From Phycisphaerae bacterium (lineage in GTDB: Bacteria; Planctomycetota; Phycisphaerae; Phycisphaerales; SM1A02), in the NCBI GenBank assembly GCA_002690755.1, contig NZFT01000079.1, forward strand, positions 1-16,268: a DNA stretch of 16,268 nt. Direction: 5' to 3'. Each line of letters begins with the position of its first letter. Position 1 is the first letter of the stretch. A program made the position numbers and the translations under genes. Below, one piece after another: positions 1 through 7,559 of the stretch. Under the pieces are notes generated by a model. That model saw only the letters and a list, made by a program, of their open reading frames with translations. It did no database searches and was not told the origin of the DNA.

Positions 1-617
1 TTGATCGCCTCGGCCCGCCAGACCCGGGCGGGTTCACCCGCCATGCGAAGCAGGCGAGCGCCGAAGTAGTGCGCGGTCGCGAGTTCCTCGCGGGCCGCCC
101 GCGCAAGTTCCACGTCGCCCGGCGCCTCCGACCTCGGCACCACCAGTGCTTCGAGATCGACGGCACCGTCCCAGATCGCACCCGATCGGACGAGGGCCCG
201 TGCCTTGGACCAACGGACTCGGTCGATGGTGCGGGGATCGTCGTCGACGAGTCGTTCCTCGACCTGCGCATACGCATCGGCCACCGCCGCCCACGCGGTC
301 GCGGCCGCCTCGTACGCGATCCGTTCCCGGTCCCCGGCCTCGATGGTCTCCACGTCGCCTTCCGACCCACCGTCCACCACGTCCCCGTCGAGGAACGCCG
401 ACCGACGAAGTTCGATGGTGTCGACATGGGCTTGATACGCCTCCGCCTGCAGGTCGATCGCACGTCGCTCCAGTTCGCTCGCTTCGCGGAACCGGGTCGC
501 CGCGATCTCCCGGGCCGCGAGGGTCTTTCCCGGGCCGAAGTGGAACGCGAGCAGCGCGACCGGAACCAGGGCCCAGGCCGACCATCCGAATCGTTTCATC
601 AGTTCGGATCGACGCAT
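1..617 (-). CDS. Membrane-anchored hypothetical protein at the TPR (BatC/BatE-like) position, 3' end missing
   Basis: I translated this frame by hand from an ATG at 617; it stays open for 205 codons and leaves the window at base 1. The start overlaps the stop of the upstream VWA gene by one base (TGATG), which supports both the start and translational coupling. The protein opens with a short basic stretch (MRRSELMKRF) and one hydrophobic segment at about residues 12-27 (WSAWALVPVALLAF), a likely signal anchor. The rest is Ala/Glu/Arg-rich and strongly helical, with repeated patterns such as AAREIAATRFREASELERRA and AYEAAATAWAAVADAYAQVEERL that resemble TPR helices, though I cannot assign exact repeats. 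In Bat operons the gene after the two VWA genes usually encodes a TPR protein, so a scaffold role is inferred from position. The C-terminus is not visible, so total length and any further domain are unknown. Confidence 0.75.
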   Translation of the reverse strand, partial: MRRSELMKRFGWSAWALVPVALLAFHFGPGKTLAAREIAATRFREASELERRAIDLQAEAYQAHVDTIELRRSAFLDGDVVDGGSEGDVETIEAGDRERIAYEAAATAWAAVADAYAQVEERLVDDDPRTIDRVRWSKARALVRSGAIWDGAVDLEALVVPRSEAPGDVELARAAREELATAHYFGARLLRMAGEPARVWRAEAI

Positions 618-1609
618 CAGGAAAGCTCCTCCGTTCCACGCCATCCCCGGGACCAGGAACGCGGCCGTCCGGCGATGGAAAGCAGCGGCCCGAGCAGCGC
701 GAGGGCGGCCACGCCGGCGACCGACGCATAGATCGCCAGTTCGCGCAGTCCGTCCGCATCCGAGAGCCTCGGTTCGATCATCGTCAGGTCCTCGAGCATT
801 CCGCTGGGTGGATGCCGGGTGTTCCCCTGGTGGTAGACCCCGCCCAGCCGGGCCGACAGCTGCTTGAGCGAGACGGTGTCCTGCCGCGAGGCATGTCCGC
901 CCACGGACATCGTCTGCTGTGGATCACCCACGCCGACCACCAGCACGTCCGCGATCGACGCCGGCAGCGCCGGTATCGCGGTCGAGGAGAGTTCATCGCC
1001 ATCACTGACCACCAGCAGCGTCGCGGTGCCGGGCATCCAGGACCGCGCGGTCTCGAGCGACTTCGCCACGCCCTCGGTGATCTTCGTCGCCCCCGATTCG
1101 AAGGCCGTCGACATCGGCAGGCCGTCAAGCGCGTTCCGCACCACCTCCTTGTCGAACGTCTCGGTCAGCACCGGAAGGGCATCCGTGTAGAAGGCGACCA
1201 GCGACACGCGGGTGGTCGAGGCATCGAGCCGATCGAGGACCCCCTGCACGATCCGACCGGCGCGGATCGCCCGAGACTCCTTCTCCGCATCCGGCCCCGC
1301 GTCGACCAGCTGCATCGAAGGAGACACGTCGAGCGCGATCAGGAGGTGTCGGGACGCTTCGCGGGTCGGGATCTCCTCCCGCACCGCAGGGTCAGCCGAC
1401 GCGAGCACGAGCAGTCCCCAGGTCGCGGCGGCCGCGGCGAACACCCGGAGCGGCGACGCGATCGACGTCCACGTCGCGGGCCGACCCTCGGGGCCGAAGG
1501 CGAGGTGCGCGACCCGCCGGATCCGGCGCTGGTGCACGAGCTCCGCGAGCAGGACCACGACGGCGACCCCTATGGCGATCCAGAGCGCAACGAGCGGGGT
1601 GATCACCAT
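617..1609 (-). CDS. Membrane VWA-domain protein, BatB-like
   Basis: The 330-residue protein has hydrophobic segments at about 5-23 and 57-72, a von Willebrand A domain from about 87 to 260, and a C-terminal hydrophobic segment at about 289-308 followed by a basic tail. This is the BatA/BatB layout, with the VWA domain held between N- and C-terminal membrane helices. The metal-ion-dependent adhesion site is visible as DVSPS (94-98), a Thr at about 175 within ATKITEG, and SDGDE (202-206). The family binds a divalent metal and protein ligands and is thought to act with a MoxR ATPase in envelope stress or protein assembly; the partner here is unknown. The start overlaps the end of the upstream VWA gene by 7 nt, and its stop overlaps the next start by 1 nt. 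It differs clearly from its VWA neighbour, so the pair is BatA plus BatB rather than a recent duplication. Confidence 0.88.
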   Translation of the reverse strand: MVITPLVALWIAIGVAVVVLLAELVHQRRIRRVAHLAFGPEGRPATWTSIASPLRVFAAAAATWGLLVLASADPAVREEIPTREASRHLLIALDVSPSMQLVDAGPDAEKESRAIRAGRIVQGVLDRLDASTTRVSLVAFYTDALPVLTETFDKEVVRNALDGLPMSTAFESGATKITEGVAKSLETARSWMPGTATLLVVSDGDELSSTAIPALPASIADVLVVGVGDPQQTMSVGGHASRQDTVSLKQLSARLGGVYHQGNTRHPPSGMLEDLTMIEPRLSDADGLRELAIYASVAGVAALALLGPLLSIAGRPRSWSRGWRGTEELS

Positions 1610-2511
1610 GGCGTGTACCTCCCCCAGCAGAGACCCACGAGGTGCCCGCCGAGGCCGATCAGCCCCAGCACCGCGAAGGGTGCGAAGAAGTCCATCGGCA
1701 CCGTGCCACCCGGCGCGAATCGATCGGGGCGAAGGCCGGAGATCTGGTCGAAGACCCGCTGCAGTCCCTTCGAATCCGTCGCGACGAACGCCTCACCACC
1801 GGTCTCGCGAGCGAGGTCCTGGACCACCGCGGGCACCGACCCGTCTCCGACGTGCACGTGGTGGACCATGATGTTCGATGCGTTGAGATCGTCGGCGAGG
1901 GCGAGGGCGCTGCCTGAATCCGAGAGATCGCTGCTCACCCCGTCCGAGACCAGGATGACCATGCGGTCACCGTCCTCCGCTTCCTCCACCATATTGCCCA
2001 GGCAGAACTCGAGGGCCCGGCCGATCCGCGTGCCGCCCATGTGCATCGGTTGTCGCCGGGGATCGGCGAACGGCAGCGCGTTCCGGATCGCTTTCAGGTC
2101 ACGGGTGAGTGGAACCCAGCGGATCGGATACGACCCGAAGAGCGTCAGTCCGAACGCGTCGCCGTCGCGGGCGTCGATGAATTCGACGACCGCGTCCCGC
2201 GCCATCTCGTAGCGGCGTCCCGACGACATGCTCCCGGAGACGTCGAAACAGAACTGGATGTTCGTCAGGACCCGCTGATCGGCGGGACGTCGGAGCACCT
2301 GTGGCCCCGCCAGGATGAAGACGACACCGATCAGGGCGATCGCCGGCAGGGAGTCGAACGCGGCGAGCAGCCCGCGGATCACCCGGCCTGATCCATGATG
2401 CTGGTGGTCGAAGGGAAGCACGACCCCCCAGTTCCGGCGCTGCCACGCCCAGACCAGCAGGATCGCGGGAACCGCGAGAAGCAGCAGCACGCCGGGGTGG
2501 GTGAAACTCAT
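1603..2511 (-). CDS. Membrane VWA-domain protein, BatA-like
   Basis: This 302-residue protein opens with a hydrophobic helix (about 7-23) and the sequence WGVVLPFDHQHHGSGR, which matches the double-transmembrane N-terminal region of BatA-type proteins. A second helix lies at about 55-69. The VWA domain spans about 85-250 with a complete MIDAS: DVSGSMS (90-96), GGTRIG with Thr 161, and SDG (189-191). A last hydrophobic segment lies at about 273-295, so the domain is probably anchored on both sides. The start ATG at 2511 overlaps the upstream stop by 4 nt (ATGA), and the 3' end overlaps the next gene by 7 nt. Bat proteins were first linked to aerotolerance in Bacteroides, but their biochemical role is unsettled; an assembly or stress function with MoxR is inferred from the operon. 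Confidence 0.9.
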   Translation of the reverse strand: MSFTHPGVLLLLAVPAILLVWAWQRRNWGVVLPFDHQHHGSGRVIRGLLAAFDSLPAIALIGVVFILAGPQVLRRPADQRVLTNIQFCFDVSGSMSSGRRYEMARDAVVEFIDARDGDAFGLTLFGSYPIRWVPLTRDLKAIRNALPFADPRRQPMHMGGTRIGRALEFCLGNMVEEAEDGDRMVILVSDGVSSDLSDSGSALALADDLNASNIMVHHVHVGDGSVPAVVQDLARETGGEAFVATDSKGLQRVFDQISGLRPDRFAPGGTVPMDFFAPFAVLGLIGLGGHLVGLCWGRYTPW

Positions 2512-3362
2512 GATGCCGCCTCCGGCATCGACTCACGGTACGGTGCAAGCAGTTCACCGAGTTCCGCGGCCGACGGCGTTCCTCCGCCCGGCGCGTGCAG
2601 CCACGACTCGACGCGGCGGAGCAGGCGGCCCGCCTCGGGATCGGTCCGGATCGCCCGGACCGCGGCCACGGGATCATCCGCGAGTCCGAGTCGCGTCCGC
2701 CAGTACGCATGAAGAAGCAGTTCCAGTCGGCCGCGTTCGTCGACGGTGAGCTCACGATCGACGGCGCGACGGACGAGGGGTTCCAGTCGATCGAGCACCG
2801 TGGGCGGCGTCGGGGCGACCGGCGGCGGCGGTGGTCGACGGAGCCGCCGGCGAATCACCACCGCCACCGGCACCAGGATCCAGACCACCGCGACGACGAC
2901 GAGCAACTTCCGGTAGCCGCCGACGATGCTCGCGGGCGGCGCTTCGGCGAGGAAGACGTCGCTCGGCGCGTCGATCGCGAGATTCGAGACGATCTCGACC
3001 GTCAACGGGGGCAAGCGATCGATCGAGCCGCCGTCGTCGAAGACGAGGGATTCCCGAAGATCGAAGACCCCGGCGTCCACGCCGATGAATTCCAGTTCGG
3101 TGACCGATCGTCCTTCCTCGGTGCGGTCTCGAGCCGCGACCCGGACGAGGATCGACGAGTCGAGATCCAGATCCGGACGCCCCCGCACGTGACCATGCTC
3201 GCTCTCGACGACGATCCGACCGGTGATGCCCCGGGTCGCGGGCTCAACGTCCACCGCGGGCGATGCGACGCCGTCGTTCGGCGTCGTGAAGACCGACGCC
3301 ACGAGGAGCGGCAACACCGGTATCACGCCTCGACACCGCAGCATGCAGGAACGTCGATTCAT
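2508..3362 (-). CDS. Single-pass membrane protein at the BatD/DUF4381 position
   Basis: I place the start at ATG 3362, giving 284 residues, because it overlaps the DUF58 stop by 4 nt (ATGA) and is followed by a signal-like segment (CRGVIPVLPLLVASVF, about 10-25). The frame is open further upstream, but that part lies over the DUF58 gene. Residues about 38-148 are a beta-rich, presumably periplasmic region (RGITGRIVVESEHGHVRGR onward). A strong transmembrane helix follows at about 153-171 (LLVVVAVVWILVPVAVVI), then an Arg/Pro linker (RRRLRRPPPPPVAPTPP) and a helical cytoplasmic domain to the end, including LLLHAYWRTRLGL. This is the overall plan of BatD proteins, while the short tail recalls DUF4381 proteins found between DUF58 and VWA genes. 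I cannot assign either family firmly. It could connect a periplasmic sensing region to the cytoplasmic MoxR/DUF58 side. Confidence 0.75.
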   Translation of the reverse strand: MNRRSCMLRCRGVIPVLPLLVASVFTTPNDGVASPAVDVEPATRGITGRIVVESEHGHVRGRPDLDLDSSILVRVAARDRTEEGRSVTELEFIGVDAGVFDLRESLVFDDGGSIDRLPPLTVEIVSNLAIDAPSDVFLAEAPPASIVGGYRKLLVVVAVVWILVPVAVVIRRRLRRPPPPPVAPTPPTVLDRLEPLVRRAVDRELTVDERGRLELLLHAYWRTRLGLADDPVAAVRAIRTDPEAGRLLRRVESWLHAPGGGTPSAAELGELLAPYRESMPEAAS

Positions 3363-4258
3363 GCGCGCCCCCCGCCGGTCCCGGTCCGTGCGGCCAGGAA
3401 ATGCCGAAGCGGTGGCAGCACCGGTCGGTCGACGTCCAGCATCAGGAATCCGGCACCCGCCCGCGCGAGTCGCCGACCGACGTCCTCGGCGTCCTCGCCG
3501 GTGCCGCCGTTCCGCCACCGGGTCCGCCCGCTTCCCACGAAGCTGCGCCCGGTCTCCGCCTCGCGGCCGCGGATGAACCCGGCGCGAAGCCGGTCCCTTT
3601 CCGCGGGGTCCCGAAGACGAAGCACCACCACGTCGTGTCGCTGAGCCGCCTGTCGAATCGCATCGACCGCGTCGAGATCGTGAAGATCGCTGAGCACCAC
3701 GATCATGCTCGCCCGCCGGGCCCGCGCCATCAGTTCACGCATCCGTTCCCCGATCCGGGTCGACTCGTCGACCCGACCGGCGCGAAGCGGTTCGATCCCC
3801 TGCCAGAGATCCGAACGAAGCAGGCTGGGTTCGACGCGGGTCCGCCGGTCCCCGCCGCCGATGACCGAACACGGACTGAGGCGTCGCTGGGCGAGGACCC
3901 CGATCGCGGAGGCGAGCCAGATCGCGAGATCCTGCTTGGTGATCCAAGACGAGCCGACGGCCATCGAGGCGGACGTGTCGACCACGATGTTCACGTCGAC
4001 CCGCTTGAGCGCCTCGTACTCCTTGACGTAGGTGCGGCTGGTCCGGGCCGACATCCGCCAGTCGATCTGCTTCACGGGATCACCGGGTTCGTAGGGACGG
4101 GACTGGGCGTATTCCAGACCCGAACCGTTGAACAGCGAGGTGTCGGTGCCGAACGCGAGATCGTCGGCGAGTCGACGCACCACCATCTCGAAATCGCCGT
4201 GGGCGAGTTCCTCGGGGGGACCGAGGGTGGGACCGGGATGGTCGAGCCCGATCGACAT
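3359..4258 (-). CDS. DUF58 domain protein (MoxR partner)
   Basis: The 299-residue protein has no obvious membrane segment and carries the DUF58 signature SRPYEPGDPVKQIDWRMSAR at about 53-72, continued by TYVKEYE. This is followed by a VWA-like fold starting at VDVNIVVDTSASM (about 87-99), whose DTSAS corresponds to the MIDAS DxSxS motif. ARRASMIVVLSDLHD supplies the later Asp-containing strand. DUF58 genes almost always sit directly after a moxR ATPase gene, as here; the pair is thought to form an AAA+/VWA chaperone unit like RavA/ViaA or NorQ/NorD. The start ATG at 4258 shares one base with the moxR stop (TGATG), and the stop overlaps the next gene by 4 nt. This compact form without N-terminal transmembrane helices is common in planctomycetes and proteobacteria. 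Confidence 0.92.
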   Translation of the reverse strand: MSIGLDHPGPTLGPPEELAHGDFEMVVRRLADDLAFGTDTSLFNGSGLEYAQSRPYEPGDPVKQIDWRMSARTSRTYVKEYEALKRVDVNIVVDTSASMAVGSSWITKQDLAIWLASAIGVLAQRRLSPCSVIGGGDRRTRVEPSLLRSDLWQGIEPLRAGRVDESTRIGERMRELMARARRASMIVVLSDLHDLDAVDAIRQAAQRHDVVVLRLRDPAERDRLRAGFIRGREAETGRSFVGSGRTRWRNGGTGEDAEDVGRRLARAGAGFLMLDVDRPVLPPLRHFLAARTGTGGGRA

Positions 4259-5259
4259 CAGGCGAGGTTCGCCAGGATCTCGCGGAGCACGTCCTCGCCG
4301 CGTCGGCCTTCGGCGAGCGCCTCGTAGTTGAGTCGGATGCGGTGCAGGACCACGTCTTCGGCGAGGGCGAGGAAGTCCTCGGGAACCGCGTAGTCACGGC
4401 CGTGGACGAACGCGCGGGCCCGGGACGCGTTCACGAGGGCGATCGCCGCCCGGGGCGAGCATCCGAGTTCGAGATCCGGATGGCTGCGGGTCAGGGTCAC
4501 CAGTTCGACGCAGTCGCGGACGAAGACGTCGCTCACGTGGACCTCGAGGACCCGTTCCATCGCCTGGGTGAGATCACGGATGTGGAACGGGCTGGACTCG
4601 TCGATCGCGTCGAACGCGGACATCGGCACCGCCCCGTCACCCTGTCGTTTCAGTTTGAGCTGGAGCCCGCGTCGCACCACCTCCGCTTCCTGATCGAAGG
4701 TCGGGTAGTCGAGTCGGTGCCGGAGCATGAACCGGTCGAGCTGCGCCTCCGGCAGTTCGAAGGTGCCCGCCTGCTCCACCGGGTTCTGCGTCGCGATCAC
4801 CAGGAACGGGGCCGGAAGATCGTGGGTGGTGTCCCCGATCGACACCCGACGTTCCTGCATCGCTTCCAGCAGCGCCGACTGCACCTTCGGCGACGCTCGA
4901 TTGATCTCGTCCGCGAGCAGCAGGTTCGTGAAGGCCGGGCCCTTGTGAATCCTGAATCGGCCGGATTCCGGGTCGAGGATCTCGGAACCCACGATGTCCG
5001 AGGGAAGCAGGTCGATCGTGAACTGGATCCGCTTGAATTCGAGATCGATCGCCCGCCCCACCGCCTGGACGAGCAGGGTCTTCGCGATGCCGGGCACGCC
5101 TTCGAGAAGAAGATGCCCACCGGTGAGCAGCGCGATCAGGATCCGCTCCACCACCACTTCCTGCCCGACCACGGTTCGAGCGACGCTCGTCGACACGGTG
5201 CGAGCGAAGGTCTCGCCCGCGGCGGTTCCGGCATCGGTCGGTGCATTGGATTCGTTCAT
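4258..5259 (-). CDS. MoxR-family AAA+ ATPase
   Basis: I choose ATG 5259 (333 residues) over an upstream in-frame start because the extra N-terminus is Arg-rich, low in plausibility and overlaps the preceding gene, while MoxR proteins are normally 310-340 residues. The AAA+ motifs are all present: Walker A GVPGIAKT (54-61), Walker B LLLADEIN (113-120), sensor 1 IATQNP (about 155-160) and the arginine-finger region EAQLDRF (171-177). The C-terminal lid follows, with SPRAAIALVNASRARAF, the usual MoxR sensor 2 sequence. MoxR ATPases use ATP to remodel or activate partner complexes, often through VWA-domain adaptors such as the DUF58 and Bat proteins encoded next. The gene follows the thioredoxin gene after 56 nt without an evident terminator. 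The ribosome-binding site is weak (AAGGG about 13 nt upstream). Confidence 0.94.
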   Translation of the reverse strand: MNESNAPTDAGTAAGETFARTVSTSVARTVVGQEVVVERILIALLTGGHLLLEGVPGIAKTLLVQAVGRAIDLEFKRIQFTIDLLPSDIVGSEILDPESGRFRIHKGPAFTNLLLADEINRASPKVQSALLEAMQERRVSIGDTTHDLPAPFLVIATQNPVEQAGTFELPEAQLDRFMLRHRLDYPTFDQEAEVVRRGLQLKLKRQGDGAVPMSAFDAIDESSPFHIRDLTQAMERVLEVHVSDVFVRDCVELVTLTRSHPDLELGCSPRAAIALVNASRARAFVHGRDYAVPEDFLALAEDVVLHRIRLNYEALAEGRRGEDVLREILANLA

Positions 5260-5315
5260 GTCGTCAAAAGGCCCTTGCTGGTTCGAGTGCGTGCCGGTGA
5301 ATTGGACGTGGCGAG

Positions 5316-6422
5316 TCAGGGATCTTCGGTGGAGGCCTCGGTGGGTTCCGCGAGGAGCCGCCCCACCACCTCCGCCACGCGGGCGTCGTCGAGCCCGGCG
5401 GCGCGAACCCGGCCGTTTCGATCGATGACGACGGTGGTCGGCCATCGTCGGATGCCGTAGGCCGTCGCCAGTCGACCGAGAGGCGGGCCGCCGGCCGCTT
5501 CCGGCGGAAGGTCACGGGCGATCGGGAACGGAGGTCCGGCCTCCCCGAGCATCGTCCGCATCCGCTTCCAGTCGGCGAAAGGGTCGCAGACGCCGACGAA
5601 GACCACGCCCTGCGGTGCGAGGCTTTCCGTCGTGCTGCGCCACTCCGGCATCGCGGATCGAACCCGCCGACTGATCGGGGAGACGAATCGGAGCACCGTG
5701 ACGCGGCCTTCCATCCCATCCGATTCCAGAGGCTCGCCGATCCACTCCTTCGCTTCGAACTCGGGGGCGGGCCGACCTTCGGTTCGGGCGAGGCCGGGAA
5801 GTCGCTTCGAACCCCCGACGTACCAGTCGATCGGGAACTCCGTCTTCCCGACCGCCCCGCCACCGGATCCACCCGGCTCGGCGAGCAGCTTCTCCACCAC
5901 CGATCCGACCTTGTCGGGGAGCAGTCCCGCCGCGCGGACCACGCCCTGGCGATCGATGACCACGTAGGTCGGCCAGAACCCGAGGTTGTAGGCCTTGACG
6001 CTCGCCCCCTCCGCATCCCGGGCGACCGGATAGTTGATCCCCTTCTCACGCACCACGGCGTCCGCGGTGTCCCAGCCGTTCCGTGAATCGTGCACCCCGA
6101 TGAAGGCGAGACCGTCCTTGCCGTGCTTGTTCACCAGTTCGATGTTCTTCGGGATCGCCGCCATGCAGGGACCACACCAGGTGGCCCAGAAGTCGACGAC
6201 CACCACCTTGCCCCGAAGATCCTCCAACGAGGTCTCGTCGCCGATCCATGCGTCGAGGGCGAGGGGCGGCGCCGCCTTGCCTTCGAGCGACTTCAGACCC
6301 GCGGGCCGGTCGGCGCCCGAGAAGAAGTGATCGTCGGGAAAATCCTGGGCGAACGACGACGGTGCGATCATCACCGTGATCGTCACCATCAGGAGGAGCG
6401 CGGCGATGTGATCGTTCTTCAC
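5316..6422 (-). CDS. Secreted tandem thioredoxin-fold protein (TlpA-like), second domain degenerate
   Basis: The start is GTG at 6422, chosen for the adjacent AAGGAG and the signal peptide that follows (residues 1-25, probable cleavage after SSFA before QDFP). The 368-residue protein contains two thioredoxin/AhpC-TSA-type domains. The first, about 42-182, has the catalytic FWATWCGPC (CxxC at 83-86) and the cis-proline loop GFWPTYVVID (Pro 151). The second, about 211-360, repeats the layout, with RRWPTTVVID (Pro 328) and the shared ending RAAGL...LLAEP, but the catalytic position reads RFVSPISRRVRS and has no cysteine. So one domain is probably a disulfide reductase or oxidase in the envelope, and the other likely serves binding or structure. 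TlpA/ResA-type proteins typically reduce apocytochromes or extracytoplasmic partners; the substrate here is unknown. It lies 56 nt ahead of moxR on the same strand. Confidence 0.88.
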   Translation of the reverse strand: MKNDHIAALLLMVTITVMIAPSSFAQDFPDDHFFSGADRPAGLKSLEGKAAPPLALDAWIGDETSLEDLRGKVVVVDFWATWCGPCMAAIPKNIELVNKHGKDGLAFIGVHDSRNGWDTADAVVREKGINYPVARDAEGASVKAYNLGFWPTYVVIDRQGVVRAAGLLPDKVGSVVEKLLAEPGGSGGGAVGKTEFPIDWYVGGSKRLPGLARTEGRPAPEFEAKEWIGEPLESDGMEGRVTVLRFVSPISRRVRSAMPEWRSTTESLAPQGVVFVGVCDPFADWKRMRTMLGEAGPPFPIARDLPPEAAGGPPLGRLATAYGIRRWPTTVVIDRNGRVRAAGLDDARVAEVVGRLLAEPTEASTEDP

Positions 6423-6429
6423 GTGGGGT

Positions 6430-6435
6430 CTCCTT
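6430..6435 (-). promoter_or_regulatory. Shine-Dalgarno site deciding the GTG start of the thioredoxin gene
   Basis: Read on the minus strand the site is AAGGAG, separated by 7 nt from GTG 6422. It is the strongest ribosome-binding site among the minus-strand genes and justifies the non-ATG start, since no ATG follows at a suitable distance. Confidence 0.7.
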
Positions 6436-6447
6436 GCATTGCACCCC

Positions 6448-6453
6448 AGTATA
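6448..6453 (-). promoter_or_regulatory. Possible -10 element upstream of the thioredoxin/moxR cluster
   Basis: The minus strand reads TATACT here, close to the sigma-70 -10 consensus, inside otherwise very GC-rich DNA. A transcript starting about 7 nt downstream would have a leader near 20 nt that contains the AAGGAG site. No convincing -35 hexamer lies 16-18 nt further up, so this is a suggestion. It would make the thioredoxin-moxR-bat cluster a unit separate from modABC, which ends 84 nt upstream of the GTG. Confidence 0.3.
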
Positions 6454-6506
6454 GGGCCCCCGCTTCCGCGTCCACCGGAACCGTCTCGGCGATCGAGCCT
6501 CCGGCC

Positions 6507-7559
6507 TCAGAGAATTCGAATCGCCTGACGCTTGAGCAGGCACACGATCCGGCGTCCCGCCTCGATGTCGAGCGCGACGAGACTCTCGCGACCGATCTCC
6601 GCCGCGACGGTCGGGCCGTCCGCCCCGAGACGGACTTCCACGAACACCCCGACCCCGTCGTCCGTCCAGCGGGTGACGGTGCCCTCGATCTGATTGCCGA
6701 TGCTCGTGCCCTCCACTCGATGACGCGCGAGCGCCACGTCCGCCGGGTCGAACTCGAGCACGACGTTCCGCTCCGGATCGCGCTCCATCGACGGGGTGAC
6801 GAGCTCGATCGCCGTGCCCGAGATCACCATCACGTCCGCCGCCTCGGTGGTCCGGCCTCGAAGGCGATTGACCACACCGCGCCGGCGAAGCGTGGGGAGG
6901 ACCGTCGCGTCCTGCATGAGATCGGGATACCGCCCCTGACCGACCACCCTTCCGCCATCCACCACCAGCAGTTCCTCGGTGAGTTGAAGAAGGTCACCGA
7001 GGCGATGGCTGACCTGGATCATGGGGCGCCCGGTCCGATCCTGCAGTCGTTCGAGATGATCGAGGATCTCCGCCCGCAGCCTTCCATCGAGCGACGCGGT
7101 CGGCTCGTCGAGGAGCACGAGGTCCGGTCGGCGCAGCAGCGCCCGTCCGATCGCGACCCGCTGCCGCTCGCCGCCGGAGAGATCACCCACGTTCCGATCG
7201 AGTAGCGGCCCCAGTTCGAGCAGTCCGATCAGATCGTCGGGATCTCCATCCCGCGCTCCGGAGCCGTATCGAAGGTTTCTCGCAACCGTGAGATGTGGAA
7301 AGAGCCGGAGGTCCTGGAAGACCATGCCGATGCGGCGGCGGTCGACCCGAACGTCGATTCCCCGCGATGCGTCGAACAGCGTGCGACCGTCGATCCTGAT
7401 CGTTCCGCGGTCCGGACGGATCAAGCCCGCGATGATCGCGAGGATCGTCGACTTTCCGCCGCCCGACGGCCCGAAGATTCCGAGCGTCTTCGCCGAGGTC
7501 GAGAACGCGACGTCGAGCCGGAAGCCGGGGCGTGCGAGCGTGACGTCGACCTCGATCAT
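6507..7559 (-). CDS. modC: Molybdate ABC transporter ATP-binding protein ModC
   Basis: The 350-residue protein is a complete ABC ATPase with Walker A GPSGGGKST (30-38), Q-loop Q82 in MVFQDLRLFPHL, signature LSGGERQRVAIGRALL (from 127), Walker B LVLLDEP (147-153) and switch His 185. The hallmark of ModC over other importers is the C-terminal regulatory region. After about 235 come two stretches, the last (about 285-350, beginning GNQIEGTVTRWTDDG) being a molybdate-binding (Mop/TOBE) fold. The family hydrolyses ATP on the cytoplasmic face to drive molybdate, and often tungstate, through ModB. The start ATG 7559 overlaps the modB stop by 4 nt (ATGA), showing a coupled operon. The final residues, RIVCLLKRQAIRIL, are intact. 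Molybdate is the expected substrate from the operon, but tungstate cannot be excluded. Confidence 0.95.
   Translation of the reverse strand: MIEVDVTLARPGFRLDVAFSTSAKTLGIFGPSGGGKSTILAIIAGLIRPDRGTIRIDGRTLFDASRGIDVRVDRRRIGMVFQDLRLFPHLTVARNLRYGSGARDGDPDDLIGLLELGPLLDRNVGDLSGGERQRVAIGRALLRRPDLVLLDEPTASLDGRLRAEILDHLERLQDRTGRPMIQVSHRLGDLLQLTEELLVVDGGRVVGQGRYPDLMQDATVLPTLRRRGVVNRLRGRTTEAADVMVISGTAIELVTPSMERDPERNVVLEFDPADVALARHRVEGTSIGNQIEGTVTRWTDDGVGVFVEVRLGADGPTVAAEIGRESLVALDIEAGRRIVCLLKRQAIRIL

Noticed and set aside
146..2212. A 688-codon open frame on the plus strand
   Set aside because: It is antisense to the VWA genes, Arg/Pro/His-rich without domains, and arises because high-GC codon bias removes stops from the opposite strand.
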